Source: Methylomonas subterranea
GTDB lineage: Bacteria; Pseudomonadota; Gammaproteobacteria; Methylococcales; Methylomonadaceae
Length of the DNA: 64,000 nucleotides
Assembly (NCBI RefSeq): GCF_024505185.1
Contig: NZ_JANIBJ010000001.1
Location: forward strand, 1-64,000
Direction of reading: 5' to 3'
A program made the translations under genes and the position numbers. How positions within the stretch are numbered: the stretch's first letter is position 1; each line of letters opens with the position of its first letter. This document shows, piece after piece, positions 42,570 to 53,018 of the stretch. The notes beneath the pieces were generated by a model. It searched no databases. It had not been told where the DNA came from and saw only the letters and a program-made list of their open reading frames with translations.

Positions 42570-42690
42570 GTTACTCTGAAAGTCATGGTGGGAGCGATGC
42601 AATAGTCGCGATTCGCAAGGCCATCATCGCGACTATGCATCGCTCCCACGAGATTGCCTTTCATTTGCCGGGGGGTTCATGACCGTTAGG
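42570..42690. repeat. Dispersed palindromic repeat, full copy
   Basis: Left arm 42588-42612 and right arm 42626-42649 form an inverted repeat of 24 bp with one bulged A (GTGGGAGCGATGCA ... CGCGAT). The flank after the right arm (ACGAGATTGCCTTTCATTTG) matches 9901-9920 nearly exactly, and the flank before the left arm matches 26982-27000. Confidence 0.75.
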
Positions 42691-42854
42691 GGAAGAATAG
42701 CGCTTTTGCTTATAATAGCCTGTCGATTTCTCGGATTGTCCGGCCGGCCGGGGTAAAACGCAGTATGCCCCTGTTTGCCGACGAAATAAATCCAAAGCCC
42801 CTACACCGGTTTTGTGCGATTTTCTTTTTTACTGCTTTTTAGCCTTCCAACATT

Positions 42855-45473
42855 ATGCCTCTTGCCGCCACAACGATAAAAACCCGCTTATTTGCGTTTT
42901 TATCCCGCTTACCCATCCGTTTTCCCTGGTCGCTGCTGTTGCTGTTTGCTCTGCTCGCCACCGGCAGCGTGTTTTATACCCGCGATCATCTGGGTATCAA
43001 CACCAATACCAGCGACTTGCTGTCGCAGGATCTACCCTTCATTAAAATCCGCGCCGAATTGGATAGGGCTTTTCCGCGGGACGCCCTGGCCATCATCGTG
43101 GTGGTGGAATCCCCGACGCCGGAGCAAACCGCGGAAGCGGCAAGAACTATAGAAGCTCATCTGCAAGTGGAAAAAGCCTTGTTCGAATCCGCTTACACCC
43201 CGGTCGATAACGCGTTTTTCCGCCGGCAGGGTTTTTTATATTTGACCGAGGAAGAACTTGAAACGCTGTCGAACAAACTGGTGGACGCCCAGCCCTTTAT
43301 CGGCTACTTGTCCGCCCATTATCATTTTGCCGGTTTAACCGACATCATTGGTCTGGCCCTGGAAGGACGGGAGCGGGATTTGGCCATGCCGCTGGATCCC
43401 TTGTTGAACGCCGTCGGCGAGTCTTTGCGGGCGGTCAAGGCCGGCCGGCCGCATTATCTGTCCTGGCAACAGTTGCTGACCGAAAAAAGTTTTGCCGGCG
43501 ATCAAACCCGAAGGCTGGTGATTACCCGCGTGCATCTGGATTACAAGCAACTGATGCCGGCCGGCAAACCCATGCAACATCTGCGCGAATTGGCCGTCGA
43601 CATGGCCGGTCGCTTCCCGGGCGTCCAATTGAGTTTTACCGGCGAAATCGCGCTGGAACACGAGGAAATGGAAACCGTGAACCAGGGCATGATCATCTCC
43701 AGTCTGGTCTCTCTGGTACTGGTGTGTCTGGCATTATGGATAGGCCTGCGTTCGTTGAGACTGCTGCTGATGACTTTTGTGGCCTTGCTGGTGGGTTTGG
43801 CGTTGACCGCCGGTTTTGCCGCCTTGACGGTGGGGCATTTGAATTTGATTTCGGTGGCCTTCGCGGTGCTTTACATAGGTCTGGGCGTGGATTTCGCCAC
43901 CCATTTGTGCCTGCGATATCAGGAATGCCGCCAGCAAGGCATGGCTACCGAACAGGCTATCTTAAACAGCATGGATACCGTGGGCCGCTCGCTGTTTTTA
44001 TGCGCGGCAACCACCGCAATCGGTTTTTTTGCCTTTATCCCGACCGATTTCAAGGGGGTTTCAGAGTTGGGCATCATTTCCGGCGGCGGCATTTTCATCG
44101 GCTTGCTGGTGTCGCTGAGCTTGCTGCCGGCCATGTTGAAACTGTTGCCCATCAATCCCCCGCCGACCAACGGCAAGACCTTTCTGCCCGAATGGATCTA
44201 TGAGTTTCCGTTCAGGCATGCCGGGGCGGTTTTGATACTTGCGGCGACGGCCGCCTTGTTGGCCGGTTTGACCTTGACCCAAATGCGATTCGATTCCAAC
44301 CCGATCAATTTGCGCGACCCCAACACCCAGTCCGTGATTGCCTTTAAACAATTGTTGCGCAGCCAAACCGATTCGCCGTTTGCGACCTCGGCGCTGACCG
44401 ACAGTCTGGCGCATGCCGATGAGTTGGCGGCCCGTTTCGCCAAATTGCCCAGCGTGCACGAAGCCATTACCCTGAGCGATATGGTGCCGGGGCAACAGGA
44501 AGAAAAGCTGGAGATCATCGATAACCTGAATCTGATCATGCCGGTGCAACTGAATCGTTTTGCCGAACAGCCGGAACATTCGGATGTGCGGGCGGCCTTG
44601 CTGAAGTTGCGGGACAGGCTGCAAACAGCTGTCCGGCAACCCGGGCAACTCGTGGCCTTGCCGGTTTTGGAGCAACTGACGCGGGAAGTGACGGATTTTA
44701 TCCAATATGCCGATGCCCTGCCCAATCCGGTCGCCGGCTACGCCGTGCTGGAAGACAGCATCATGAAGCTGTTGCCGCACACCATGCTGATGCTGCGCGA
44801 CGGTCTGACCGCCAGCGAATTCGGCATCGAAGATTTGCCGCCGGAAGTGACATCGCAATGGGTGAGCGCCGACGGGATTTACCGGGTATTGGTATTACCC
44901 AAGCAGGATTTGAATAATCCGGAAAATTTGAAGCGGTTTGTGAACGAGGTCATGGGTATCTATCCGAAAGTGTTCGGTTTGCCGATAGGCGATGTCACGT
45001 CGGGCCAAGCCATCGTCGATGCGTTTATACAAGCTTTCTCCGGCGCGCTGGCGATGATCGTGCTGTTGCTGTTGCTGTTGACGCGGCGTATCAAGTCCAC
45101 CTTGTTGGTCGTTACGCCCTTGCTGCTGGCGGCCCTGCTGACGGCGGCCGGCAATGTGTTGCTGGACAATCCGTTCAACTTTGCCAACATCATTGTGTTG
45201 CCGCTGCTGTTGGGCATGGGCGTCGATAGCGGCATCCATATCGTGCACAGGTTGCGGCATCAGCCCGATCATAAACAATTGCTGCAAACCAGCGCGGCCC
45301 GCGGGGTGTTTTACAGTGCCTTGACCACCTTGTGCAGTTTCTCCAGCCTGGCCTTCAATACCCATGCCGGCACCGCCAGCATGGGTTTGCTGCTGGCCAT
45401 CGGCATTTCCCTGACCCTTGTGTGCAGTATGCTGGTATTGCCGGCCATGGCGCATAAAATCGGCATCGAGTAA
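42855..45473 (+). CDS. hpnN: Hopanoid-associated RND transporter HpnN
   Basis: 872-residue inner-membrane MMPL/RND protein that moves hopanoids toward the outer membrane. A first span near residue 25 ([16 protein letters not shown]) and a large periplasmic domain (about 45-265) precede five grouped spans (about 270-440). A second domain (about 450-700) and spans (about 720-870) follow, the usual duplicated RND layout. Conserved [19 protein letters not shown] and [19 protein letters not shown] are the intramembrane motifs. No other hopanoid gene is adjacent. Confidence 0.88.
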   Translation: MPLAATTIKTRLFAFLSRLPIRFPWSLLLLFALLATGSVFYTRDHLGINTNTSDLLSQDLPFIKIRAELDRAFPRDALAIIVVVESPTPEQTAEAARTIEAHLQVEKALFESAYTPVDNAFFRRQGFLYLTEEELETLSNKLVDAQPFIGYLSAHYHFAGLTDIIGLALEGRERDLAMPLDPLLNAVGESLRAVKAGRPHYLSWQQLLTEKSFAGDQTRRLVITRVHLDYKQLMPAGKPMQHLRELAVDMAGRFPGVQLSFTGEIALEHEEMETVNQGMIISSLVSLVLVCLALWIGLRSLRLLLMTFVALLVGLALTAGFAALTVGHLNLISVAFAVLYIGLGVDFATHLCLRYQECRQQGMATEQAILNSMDTVGRSLFLCAATTAIGFFAFIPTDFKGVSELGIISGGGIFIGLLVSLSLLPAMLKLLPINPPPTNGKTFLPEWIYEFPFRHAGAVLILAATAALLAGLTLTQMRFDSNPINLRDPNTQSVIAFKQLLRSQTDSPFATSALTDSLAHADELAARFAKLPSVHEAITLSDMVPGQQEEKLEIIDNLNLIMPVQLNRFAEQPEHSDVRAALLKLRDRLQTAVRQPGQLVALPVLEQLTREVTDFIQYADALPNPVAGYAVLEDSIMKLLPHTMLMLRDGLTASEFGIEDLPPEVTSQWVSADGIYRVLVLPKQDLNNPENLKRFVNEVMGIYPKVFGLPIGDVTSGQAIVDAFIQAFSGALAMIVLLLLLLTRRIKSTLLVVTPLLLAALLTAAGNVLLDNPFNFANIIVLPLLLGMGVDSGIHIVHRLRHQPDHKQLLQTSAARGVFYSALTTLCSFSSLAFNTHAGTASMGLLLAIGISLTLVCSMLVLPAMAHKIGIE

Positions 45474-45520
45474 TTGGCCGGACGGGCAGATTTTTTAGTG
45501 GTTACAGCGTTAGGATACTC

Positions 45521-47014
45521 ATGCTCTTTTTATCGAAAAAACGGGATTGGCTAGGCAATTTGCGCGGCGACCTGCTGGCGGGTTTGGTGGTGGCGCTGGC
45601 GCTGATTCCGGAGGCCATTGCCTTTTCCATCATTGCCGGCGTCGACCCCAAGGTCGGCTTGTATGCCTCGTTCTGCATTGCGGTGATAACGGCTTTCGTC
45701 GGCGGCAGACCGGGCATGATTTCGGCGGCAACCGGGGCGATGGCTTTGTTGATGGTGACGCTGGTCAAGGAACACGGCTTGCAATATTTGTTGGCGGCAA
45801 CCCTGTTGACCGGTGTGCTGCAAATCGGCGCCGGGTATCTGAAACTGGGTAGTCTGATGAGTTTTGTGTCACGTTCGGTGGTGACCGGATTCGTCAACGC
45901 CCTGGCCATTCTGATTTTCATGGCCCAGTTGCCGGAATTGACCAACGTTACTTGGCATGTGTATGCCATGACGGTGGCCGGTCTGGGCATTATTTACCTG
46001 TTTCCCTATTTGCCCGTGCTGGGTAAATGGCTGCCTTCGCCGCTGATCAGCATCGTCTCCCTGACGGCGGTGGCGGTGATTTTCGAGCTGGATATCCGTA
46101 CCGTCGGCGACATGGGCGCATTGCCCGATACCTTGCCGGTATTCATGTGGCCGCAAGTGCCGTTGAATTTGGATACCTTGCTGATCGTTGTGCCCTATGC
46201 GCTGCCCATGGCGGTGGTGGGTTTGCTGGAATCCTTGATGACGGCCACCATTATCGATGAGTTGACGGATACGGCCAGCGATAAAAACCGCGAGTGCAAG
46301 GGCCAGGGTTTGGCCAATATCGGCGCGGGTTTGTTGGGGGGCATGGCCGGCTGCGCGATGATCGGCCAGTCGGTCATCAATATCAAATCCGGCGGCCGGG
46401 GCCGTTTGTCCACCTTTACCGCCGGCACTTTATTGTTGATTATGGTGGTATTTCTGGATCAGTGGATTTCCAAAATTCCCATGGCCGCGCTGGTGGCGGT
46501 GATGATCATGGTGTCCATTGGTACCTTCAACTGGCGCTCCATCCTCAATCTGAAACAGTATCCCGTCTCGACCAATATCGTCATGCTGGCGACCGTGAGC
46601 GTGGTGGTGTGGACGCACAATCTGGCCCTGGGCGTGTTTGTCGGCGTGTTATTGGCATCCTTGTTTTTTGCCAATAAAATCAGCCATTTCATGTATGTCG
46701 ATTCCAGTATCGACGAAGCCGGCGCTACCCGGACTTATCGGGTGGTCGGTCAGGTGTTTTTCAATTCGGCGGACAAGTTCACGGCCGCCTTCGATTTCAG
46801 GGAAGCCTTGGAAAAGGTGGTTATCGATCTGCACCGGGCGCACTTTTGGGACATTAGCTCGGTGACCGCCCTAGATAAGGTCGTCATCAAATTTCGCCGC
46901 GAAGGCGCGGAGGTGGAAGTGGTCGGTCTTAACCAAGCCAGCAGCACCATCGTCGATCGCTTCGGCATGCACGACAAACCCGAAGAAATCGAAAAGGTTC
47001 TGGGAGGCCACTGA
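45521..47014 (+). CDS. SulP-family anion transporter with STAS domain
   Basis: 497 residues. The membrane part (about 15-390) has [20 protein letters not shown] and [14 protein letters not shown], typical of SulP carriers of sulfate, bicarbonate or other anions. The C-terminal STAS domain (about 410-495) has [20 protein letters not shown]. It directly overlaps the start of a universal stress protein gene (one-base ATGA-type overlap), a pairing often seen with bicarbonate- or sulfate-type SulP proteins. The substrate cannot be assigned. Confidence 0.87.
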   Translation: MLFLSKKRDWLGNLRGDLLAGLVVALALIPEAIAFSIIAGVDPKVGLYASFCIAVITAFVGGRPGMISAATGAMALLMVTLVKEHGLQYLLAATLLTGVLQIGAGYLKLGSLMSFVSRSVVTGFVNALAILIFMAQLPELTNVTWHVYAMTVAGLGIIYLFPYLPVLGKWLPSPLISIVSLTAVAVIFELDIRTVGDMGALPDTLPVFMWPQVPLNLDTLLIVVPYALPMAVVGLLESLMTATIIDELTDTASDKNRECKGQGLANIGAGLLGGMAGCAMIGQSVINIKSGGRGRLSTFTAGTLLLIMVVFLDQWISKIPMAALVAVMIMVSIGTFNWRSILNLKQYPVSTNIVMLATVSVVVWTHNLALGVFVGVLLASLFFANKISHFMYVDSSIDEAGATRTYRVVGQVFFNSADKFTAAFDFREALEKVVIDLHRAHFWDISSVTALDKVVIKFRREGAEVEVVGLNQASSTIVDRFGMHDKPEEIEKVLGGH

Positions 47015-47880
47015 TGCAGGTTCAAAACAATACGGTACTGGCTTGCGTGGACGGCTCGAATTTGCTGCCGGCGGTGTGCGATTACGCGGCCTGGATCGCG
47101 CAACGGCTCGCTGCGCCCTTAACCTTGCTGCATACCATCGATCATCATCCGGAAACCGCCGCCGCGCTGGACTTGTCCGGTAATATCGGCGTGGATGGCA
47201 GCGACCAATTGCTGAAGGACATCGTGGCGTTGGAATTGCAGCGGAGCAAGCTCAAATTGCAACAAGGCAAGTTGATCATGGCGGCGGCCCGGCAAAGAGT
47301 GCTGCAGTCGGGCATCGCCACGGCGGATTTACACAGTCGCCACGGCAGTCTGGTGGAGTCGTTGATAGAGCTGGAAGAATGCATTGGGGTTTTGGTGGTC
47401 GGCGCGCGCGGCAAAGTGCACGAAGATCAGGCCGATAAAATCGGCGCCAAGCTGGAGTCCATCGTGCGTTCCTTACATAAGCCCATTCTGGTGGTCAACG
47501 GTGCGTTTAAAGCGCCCGAACGTATCATGCTGGCTTACGACGGCAGCGCAGCCGCGGATAAAGCCGTGGACATGGTGGTGAACAGCCCGCTTTGTCGCGG
47601 GTTGTTATGCCACTTGGTTTGTGTCAGCGAGCAGGATTACGGCGGCGAGCTGTTGGAAAAGGCCGCCAACACCTTGAAACAGGCGCCCGGTATCAAACTG
47701 ATCAGCCAAAAACTCGGTGGTAATCCCGAGCAAGCGTTATGCGATTATCAAAACCGCTTCGACATTGATTTAACCGTCATGGGGGCCTTCAGCCATAGCC
47801 GGATTCATGATCTGCTGTTGGGCAGTTTTACGGCAAAAATGCTGTTGCAAAGCCATAAGCCGTTGTTGTTGCTGAGGTAG
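47014..47880 (+). CDS. Tandem universal stress protein
   Basis: 288 residues with two Usp domains (about 5-165 and 170-288). The first begins VLACVDGSNLLPAV and has GVLVVGARG; the second begins IMLAYDGSAAADKAVD and has LTVMGAFSHSRIHDLLLGS, the ATP-binding G-x2-G-x9-G-like region. GGGAGG precedes the ATG. Coupled to the SulP gene, it probably modulates the transporter. Confidence 0.85.
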   Translation: MQVQNNTVLACVDGSNLLPAVCDYAAWIAQRLAAPLTLLHTIDHHPETAAALDLSGNIGVDGSDQLLKDIVALELQRSKLKLQQGKLIMAAARQRVLQSGIATADLHSRHGSLVESLIELEECIGVLVVGARGKVHEDQADKIGAKLESIVRSLHKPILVVNGAFKAPERIMLAYDGSAAADKAVDMVVNSPLCRGLLCHLVCVSEQDYGGELLEKAANTLKQAPGIKLISQKLGGNPEQALCDYQNRFDIDLTVMGAFSHSRIHDLLLGSFTAKMLLQSHKPLLLLR

Positions 47881-47942
47881 ATGCCGATCCTTCGGCAACT
47901 GCCGCGTTTGCGCCCCTCAATCTCGGTTGTGAAATAACCTTT

Positions 47943-49223
47943 ATGGAACAACGATGCGCTTTTTCTAAAGCCTTACTAAAACAGGCGGCTTACACTCTGC
48001 AAGGTTTTATTCATGCGCTGGCGAGGGAGTATGAAGAAGGCGGCTTGAAACAACGGGCCATGAGCTTGGTTTATATCAGCCTATTGTCGCTCGCGCCGTT
48101 GTTGGCGGTCAGCTTTTCTATTCTGAAAGGTTTTGGGGTGCATAACCAGATTGAGCCGTTTTTAGCGGAATTTCTGGCGCCATTAGGTGCAAAGGGTGCG
48201 GAAATAACCGGCAATGTGATTGCGTTTGTCGAGAACATAAAAGTCGGCGTGCTGGGTTTTGTGGGGTTTTTGCTGCTGTTTTATACCGCCATATCGTTGT
48301 TGGCGGAAATCGAGAGTTGTTTTAACCATATCTGGCGCGTCAGCAGACCGCGTTCGCTTTACCGGCGCTTTACCGATTATTTGACCGTCATATTGATCGG
48401 GCCGGTATTTTTGTTTTCCGCCATCGGCATTAGCTCATCGATGGGCGACTCGGAGTTGGTGCGGCGCCTGGTGCAAATGGAACCCTTCGGCTTCGCGTAT
48501 TATCTATTTGGCCTGATTTTACCCCATGTACTGATCTCGATTGCGTTTGGCTTTGCCTACGTCTTCATTCCAAACAGCAAGGTGAAACTGGTGCCGGCCT
48601 TGATCGGCGGTTTATGCGCCGGAGTAGCCTGGAAGGCCGTGGGTACGTTGTTTGCGAATTTTATTGCCGATTCCACTCAGTACAGCGCGATATATTCCGG
48701 ATTTGCGGTGATCTTGCTTGCCATGATCTGGCTTTATATCAGCTGGCTGATCTTGCTGATGGGTAGCGTGGTGGTATTTCATGTTCAATACCCGCGTTAT
48801 CTGCGTTACGTTAAACGTCGGCCGCGGCTGAGTATTCAATGCCAGGAAAGCTTGTCTATTTTGCTGATGGTTATGATTGGTCGCCAGCATTTAAACAGCG
48901 GAACGGGCTGCACTTTACAACAGTTGGCGGATGCGGTGGATGTGCCGTGGGAAGCCGTCGAGGAAATTTTACACGGCTTGACTCGGGCGGGTTTTTTGCT
49001 GGCGCTGGAAAACGATTCAATGTTCGTTTTGGCCCATGATACCGATAACATTTTATTGATCGAGATACTGAATGTTATCCGCACTGCCGGCGACGGCTCG
49101 ATAAGCAATCGAACTTGTATCGCCATGGAACCCGCGCTACAAAACCTGTTCGTCGCTCTGGAGCAACGTGGAGTTGAAATTTTACAATCGAGCAGTTTAA
49201 GAGATCTTCTTACCGGCCCATAA
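47943..49223 (+). CDS. YihY/BrkB-family membrane protein
   Basis: 426 residues. The first 285 or so are the six-span YihY (formerly ribonuclease BN) membrane domain, with MSLVYISLLSLAPLLAVSFS, CFNHIWRVSR and AVILLAMIWLYISWLILLMG. The C-terminal 130 residues are soluble, with a winged-helix-like stretch (LQQLADAVDVPWEAVEEILH) resembling transcription-factor domains fused to some YihY proteins. Function unknown; not a ribonuclease. Confidence 0.84.
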   Translation: MEQRCAFSKALLKQAAYTLQGFIHALAREYEEGGLKQRAMSLVYISLLSLAPLLAVSFSILKGFGVHNQIEPFLAEFLAPLGAKGAEITGNVIAFVENIKVGVLGFVGFLLLFYTAISLLAEIESCFNHIWRVSRPRSLYRRFTDYLTVILIGPVFLFSAIGISSSMGDSELVRRLVQMEPFGFAYYLFGLILPHVLISIAFGFAYVFIPNSKVKLVPALIGGLCAGVAWKAVGTLFANFIADSTQYSAIYSGFAVILLAMIWLYISWLILLMGSVVVFHVQYPRYLRYVKRRPRLSIQCQESLSILLMVMIGRQHLNSGTGCTLQQLADAVDVPWEAVEEILHGLTRAGFLLALENDSMFVLAHDTDNILLIEILNVIRTAGDGSISNRTCIAMEPALQNLFVALEQRGVEILQSSSLRDLLTGP

Positions 49224-49337
49224 GGCGGCGCGCCAAAACGATTAACTTGTGGGGATCAATCATTCATCGCGCTCATCGATATGGGCCGCTGATCTTGCCG
49301 AAACCGAGCATAATTCGGCCATGGCGGTTTAAGTCGA

Positions 49338-51071
49338 TTACTCTTTGTTTTTGCCGCGTTTCGAGGTGGAACCCACCCGTTTTTTGCTTTTGTCTTTTTT
49401 GACCAAGGCCGGATCGTATTTGGAAATATTCAGCGGTTTGCCGGCGACCCTGACTTTTTTCAAGGCCTGAAACAAATCCTTCGGCATGCCGGCCGGTAGT
49501 TCCACCGTGCTGTAATTTTCCTCGATTTTGATGCGGGCAATATGCTCGCCGTCGATACCGGTTTCATTGGCGATGGCACCGACGATATTGCCGGGCTTGA
49601 CGCCGTCGCCATGGCCGACTTCTATGCGGAACAATTCCATTTCCACGGCGCCGGCCCGGCCGCGCTCGCGTTTGGGCGCGCGGTCGCGCTCGTGGTCTTT
49701 GCCGCGGGATTTATCGTCGGCATCCTTGCGCGGTTTTTTGGCTACATCCTTCATCAACAAGGGCGTATCGCCTTGCAGCAGCTTGGCCAGCGCGGCGGCA
49801 ATGTCGATGGCCGGCACGTCGTGTTCGACCTGATATTGGTTGATCAGCTGGTTGTAAAAACTCAATTCCTCGGCGGCCAGGGTGTCGGTGATGCGTTGCT
49901 TGAAACGGTTGACGCGGGCGTTGTTGATGAATTCGGTCGAGGGCAGTTGCATTTCCTCGACTTTTTGCTTGGTGGCCTGTTCGATGTTGGCCAGCAGGCG
50001 TTTTTCCCGCGGCGAGACGAACAGGATTGCGTCGCCCGTGCGGCCGGCGCGTCCGGTGCGGCCGATGCGGTGCACGTAGGATTCGGTGTCGTAGGGGATG
50101 TCGTAATTGACCACGTGGGTGATGCGGTCCACGTCCAGACCGCGGGCGGCGACATCGGTGGCGATCAAGATATCCAGCTTACCGCTCTTCAGGTTGTCGA
50201 TGGCGCGTTCCCTCAGGGCCTGCGACATGTCGCCGTTGATGGCGGAGGCCGAGAAACCGCGCGCTTCCAGTTTTTCGGCCACTTCGATAGTGGCGGTTTT
50301 GGTTCTAACGAAAATGATCATGCCATCGAAGTTTTCCGCTTCCAGAATGCGGGTCAGGGCATCCATTTTGTGCAGGCCGCTGACGAACCAGTAGCGCTGG
50401 CGAATATTGGCGGCGGTGGTGGTTTTAACCTTGATGGTGACTTGTTCCGGGTTATTCAGATATTTTTGCGCGATCTTGCGGATCTCGGTGGGCATGGTGG
50501 CCGAAAACAAGGCGGTTTGCCGGGTGGACGGGGTTTGTTCCAAAATCCATTCCACATCGTCGATAAAACCCATGCGCAGCATTTCGTCGGCTTCGTCTAG
50601 AACCAGGGTTTTCAGCTGGTCCAGCTTCAAGGTGCCGCGGCGCATGTGGTCCATCACCCGGCCCGGCGTGCCGACCACTACGTGGGCGCCGCGATTGAGT
50701 TGGCGCAACTGCACTGAGTAATCCTGGCCGCCGTAGATCGGCAGCACGTGAAAGCCCTTGATGTGGGCGGCATAGCTTTGAAAGGCTTCGGCGACCTGAA
50801 TGGCCAATTCGCGGGTCGGGGCCAGTACCAAGGCTTGTGGATCTTTTTGTTTAATGTCGATGCGAGTCAATATGGGCATGGCAAAGGCGGCGGTTTTGCC
50901 GGTGCCGGTTTGGGCTTGTCCCAGCACGTCGCGGCCGGCCATGACGAAAGGAATGATCTGCGCCTGAATGGGGGAGGGTGTTTCGTAGCCGATGGTTTCC
51001 AGCGCTTTTAAAACCGGTTCGGATAGTGCTAAATCTTTGAAGGACGGCGTAGGGGTGGGGGTGTCTGACAT
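49338..51071 (-). CDS. deaD: DEAD-box RNA helicase (DeaD/CsdA type)
   Basis: 577 residues. The order of motifs is complete: AQTGTGKT, PTRELAIQ, VLDEADEMLRMGF, SATMP, IATDVAARGLD and HRIGRTGRAG. The C-terminal DbpA-like RNA-binding domain (about 480-560; MELFRIEVGHGDGVKPGNIV) and a basic tail follow. Probably acts in ribosome assembly and cold adaptation. Confidence 0.93.
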   Translation of the reverse strand: MSDTPTPTPSFKDLALSEPVLKALETIGYETPSPIQAQIIPFVMAGRDVLGQAQTGTGKTAAFAMPILTRIDIKQKDPQALVLAPTRELAIQVAEAFQSYAAHIKGFHVLPIYGGQDYSVQLRQLNRGAHVVVGTPGRVMDHMRRGTLKLDQLKTLVLDEADEMLRMGFIDDVEWILEQTPSTRQTALFSATMPTEIRKIAQKYLNNPEQVTIKVKTTTAANIRQRYWFVSGLHKMDALTRILEAENFDGMIIFVRTKTATIEVAEKLEARGFSASAINGDMSQALRERAIDNLKSGKLDILIATDVAARGLDVDRITHVVNYDIPYDTESYVHRIGRTGRAGRTGDAILFVSPREKRLLANIEQATKQKVEEMQLPSTEFINNARVNRFKQRITDTLAAEELSFYNQLINQYQVEHDVPAIDIAAALAKLLQGDTPLLMKDVAKKPRKDADDKSRGKDHERDRAPKRERGRAGAVEMELFRIEVGHGDGVKPGNIVGAIANETGIDGEHIARIKIEENYSTVELPAGMPKDLFQALKKVRVAGKPLNISKYDPALVKKDKSKKRVGSTSKRGKNKE

Positions 51072-51189
51072 TAAAAATACCTGTAGAGAATAAAGAGAAC
51101 TGTCCGCGCGTGGCGGACAATGGCGGCATTGTAACGCAAAACAACGCTACAATGCTTAACTTATTGATAAGTTGGATAAAACGCTGGAG

Positions 51190-52167
51190 TTAGCGGGCGG
51201 ATTCGCCTTGGGCGTAATGCAGGCAAATAAACAGAAAAAATTGGGCGCCGAAAATCAAATTGGCCATCAGCAGGTGAACGGGTTGGGCAAGCGCCGGAAA
51301 TCCCAGTCTGTCCAGGCTGACGCCGGCCAGAATGGCTGTCACGATCAGGCCGATCAAGCCATGGGCCACTTTCAGCAACAGACTGTCTTTTTCAACGTTT
51401 TTACGCAGGGTCCAGGCCAGCCATAGATTGGTGAACAGAATCAGCGACGAAAACGAGCGATGCACGTAAAAAATGATGGGGAAGCTGTCTCGCCAGTATT
51501 GGCGGTCGATATAGCTGTGTTGATGGGCGATGTAATCCACCGATTCCCGAACCTGAGTGCCCATGGCAATTTGCAGCAAGGTCATCAGCATGGCTATTTT
51601 AAGCACCCAGATAAAACGCGGGGTCAGCCAAGCGGCATTCAGCGCCGTCAACAGGTTTTTTTGCGAGCGGCTGATGGCGTAAATCAATAATGCCACGATG
51701 AACAAGGCCAGCAACATGTGCAGGGTGATCATGAAGGGCTTCAAGTTGCTGGCGACCACCGCCGAGCCCAACCAACCTTGAAAACCCACCAGGAAAAAGG
51801 CGGATAGGGCCAGGTAAAAGGTGGTCTTGTCGGTTTTCAGATAAATACGCGACGACCAGGCGGTAAGAAAAATCAAAAATCCTATACTGACGCCAACCAG
51901 CCGATTGGTATATTCGGTCCAGGTTTTCACCGGATTGAAAGCGGTGCTCTCATAGCCGCGCGCGGCATAGATTTCGTGGTAATTGGCCGGCAGTTGCGCT
52001 TCGTCGGTCGGCGGTACCCATTGGCCGAAACAGGTGGGCCAGTCCGGGCAGCCCATGCCGGCGCCGGAAGCGCGGACGACGCCGCCCACCAGTATGACGA
52101 AATATACGGCGAAAATGGTGAGCGTGCCCAGGCGGCGAAAGCGGTTGGCGGCTTGGTGATCTATCAT
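51190..52167 (-). CDS. ctaA: Haem A synthase COX15/CtaA
   Basis: 325-residue, eight-span membrane protein that oxidises haem O to haem A for cytochrome aa3 oxidase. FRRLGTLTIFAVYFVILVGG and SGAGMGCPDWPTCFG at the N-terminus, EYTNRLVG and QGWLGSAVVASNL in the middle, and YVHRSFSSLILF and the QPVHLLMANLIFG end supply the conserved histidines. No cox genes are adjacent. Confidence 0.9.
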   Translation of the reverse strand: MIDHQAANRFRRLGTLTIFAVYFVILVGGVVRASGAGMGCPDWPTCFGQWVPPTDEAQLPANYHEIYAARGYESTAFNPVKTWTEYTNRLVGVSIGFLIFLTAWSSRIYLKTDKTTFYLALSAFFLVGFQGWLGSAVVASNLKPFMITLHMLLALFIVALLIYAISRSQKNLLTALNAAWLTPRFIWVLKIAMLMTLLQIAMGTQVRESVDYIAHQHSYIDRQYWRDSFPIIFYVHRSFSSLILFTNLWLAWTLRKNVEKDSLLLKVAHGLIGLIVTAILAGVSLDRLGFPALAQPVHLLMANLIFGAQFFLFICLHYAQGESAR

Positions 52168-52173
52168 CTGATT

Positions 52174-53016
52174 TCAAAGAAACATGGATTGAGCAAGTTC
52201 TATTTCTTCCGAAACGCCTTCGATTTCCAGAATTTCCGCGTCGGCTTGCAGGCCGAGCTTGGCAAAGGCCGGCACCGTGGCCCAATCGACCCGGCAGGCG
52301 GGATGATCCGTGCCTGCGATGCTCTGTAAAAACGCCACTTGCACCAAATCGACGTAATCGGCCGGGCCGTCATGATCGCGCTGGAAGTTTACATATTCCG
52401 ATGCCACCAGTTTTAATTCCTCCGGAAAGTTCCAGGTATCCATGATCAGTTTACCGACATGGGGATGGGCTTTTTCCAGCAGTTTTTCCAGGCGGGAAGG
52501 GCTGTCCTTGAATTCGGGGATTTTTTCCACCAGGGTTAAAATCGGCAATTTGCCAATCTGATGAATCAAGCCCGCCAGCATGGCTTCATCGGGGTTGAGT
52601 TTGGGCACGAAGGTGGCCAGGGCCCGGCTGATGGCGGATACATTGACGCCTTGCTCCCAAATGCCGCGGAAATAATGTTCCAGCAAGGCCGTGGTCGGCT
52701 TGAACATCTGTTGCATCACCAAACTGGTGATCAAGGTGCGTATGGTGCTGTTGCCGAGCCGGGTTACCGCCATCTGGATATTCTTGATTTCGTTGGCGCC
52801 GCGATACAGCGGGCTGTTGGCAACCTGAATCAGCCGGGCGGATAGCGCGGGGTCGGTGGCAATCATTTCGGCCAATTCCTGAGCCGAGGCGTCGCCCTTG
52901 GACACGGAATCGCGCACTTTTAATGCGATATCAGGCAGGGTAGGCAATATCAGCCGATTTGCTTCAAGCTCGGTTTTTACGTGGATCAGAAAGTCTTGCA
53001 CAGATTTGAATTGCAT
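52174..53016 (-). CDS. HDOD-domain signalling protein
   Basis: 280 residues. The HDOD domain (about 18-215) has LPTLPDIALKVRDSVSKGDA and IATDPALSARLIQVANSPLY, the pattern of non-catalytic HD-like output domains. The catalytic HD residues are not preserved. It lies between ctaA and ygfZ, 2 bases downstream of ygfZ, so they may be cotranscribed. Role unknown, probably regulatory. Confidence 0.85.
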   Translation of the reverse strand: MQFKSVQDFLIHVKTELEANRLILPTLPDIALKVRDSVSKGDASAQELAEMIATDPALSARLIQVANSPLYRGANEIKNIQMAVTRLGNSTIRTLITSLVMQQMFKPTTALLEHYFRGIWEQGVNVSAISRALATFVPKLNPDEAMLAGLIHQIGKLPILTLVEKIPEFKDSPSRLEKLLEKAHPHVGKLIMDTWNFPEELKLVASEYVNFQRDHDGPADYVDLVQVAFLQSIAGTDHPACRVDWATVPAFAKLGLQADAEILEIEGVSEEIELAQSMFL

Positions 53017-53018
53017 GG

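Larger units (their letters stand above)
42343..42854. other. Repeat-rich intergenic region
   Basis: About 512 bases with no gene. It carries copies of two dispersed repeat types (listed separately) in a row, and then an AT-richer segment before hpnN that should hold the hpnN promoter. Confidence 0.45.

Noticed and set aside
42480-42690. Possible CRISPR array
   Set aside because: The repeats are palindromic, unequal and not separated by regular spacers, and no cas gene is nearby.
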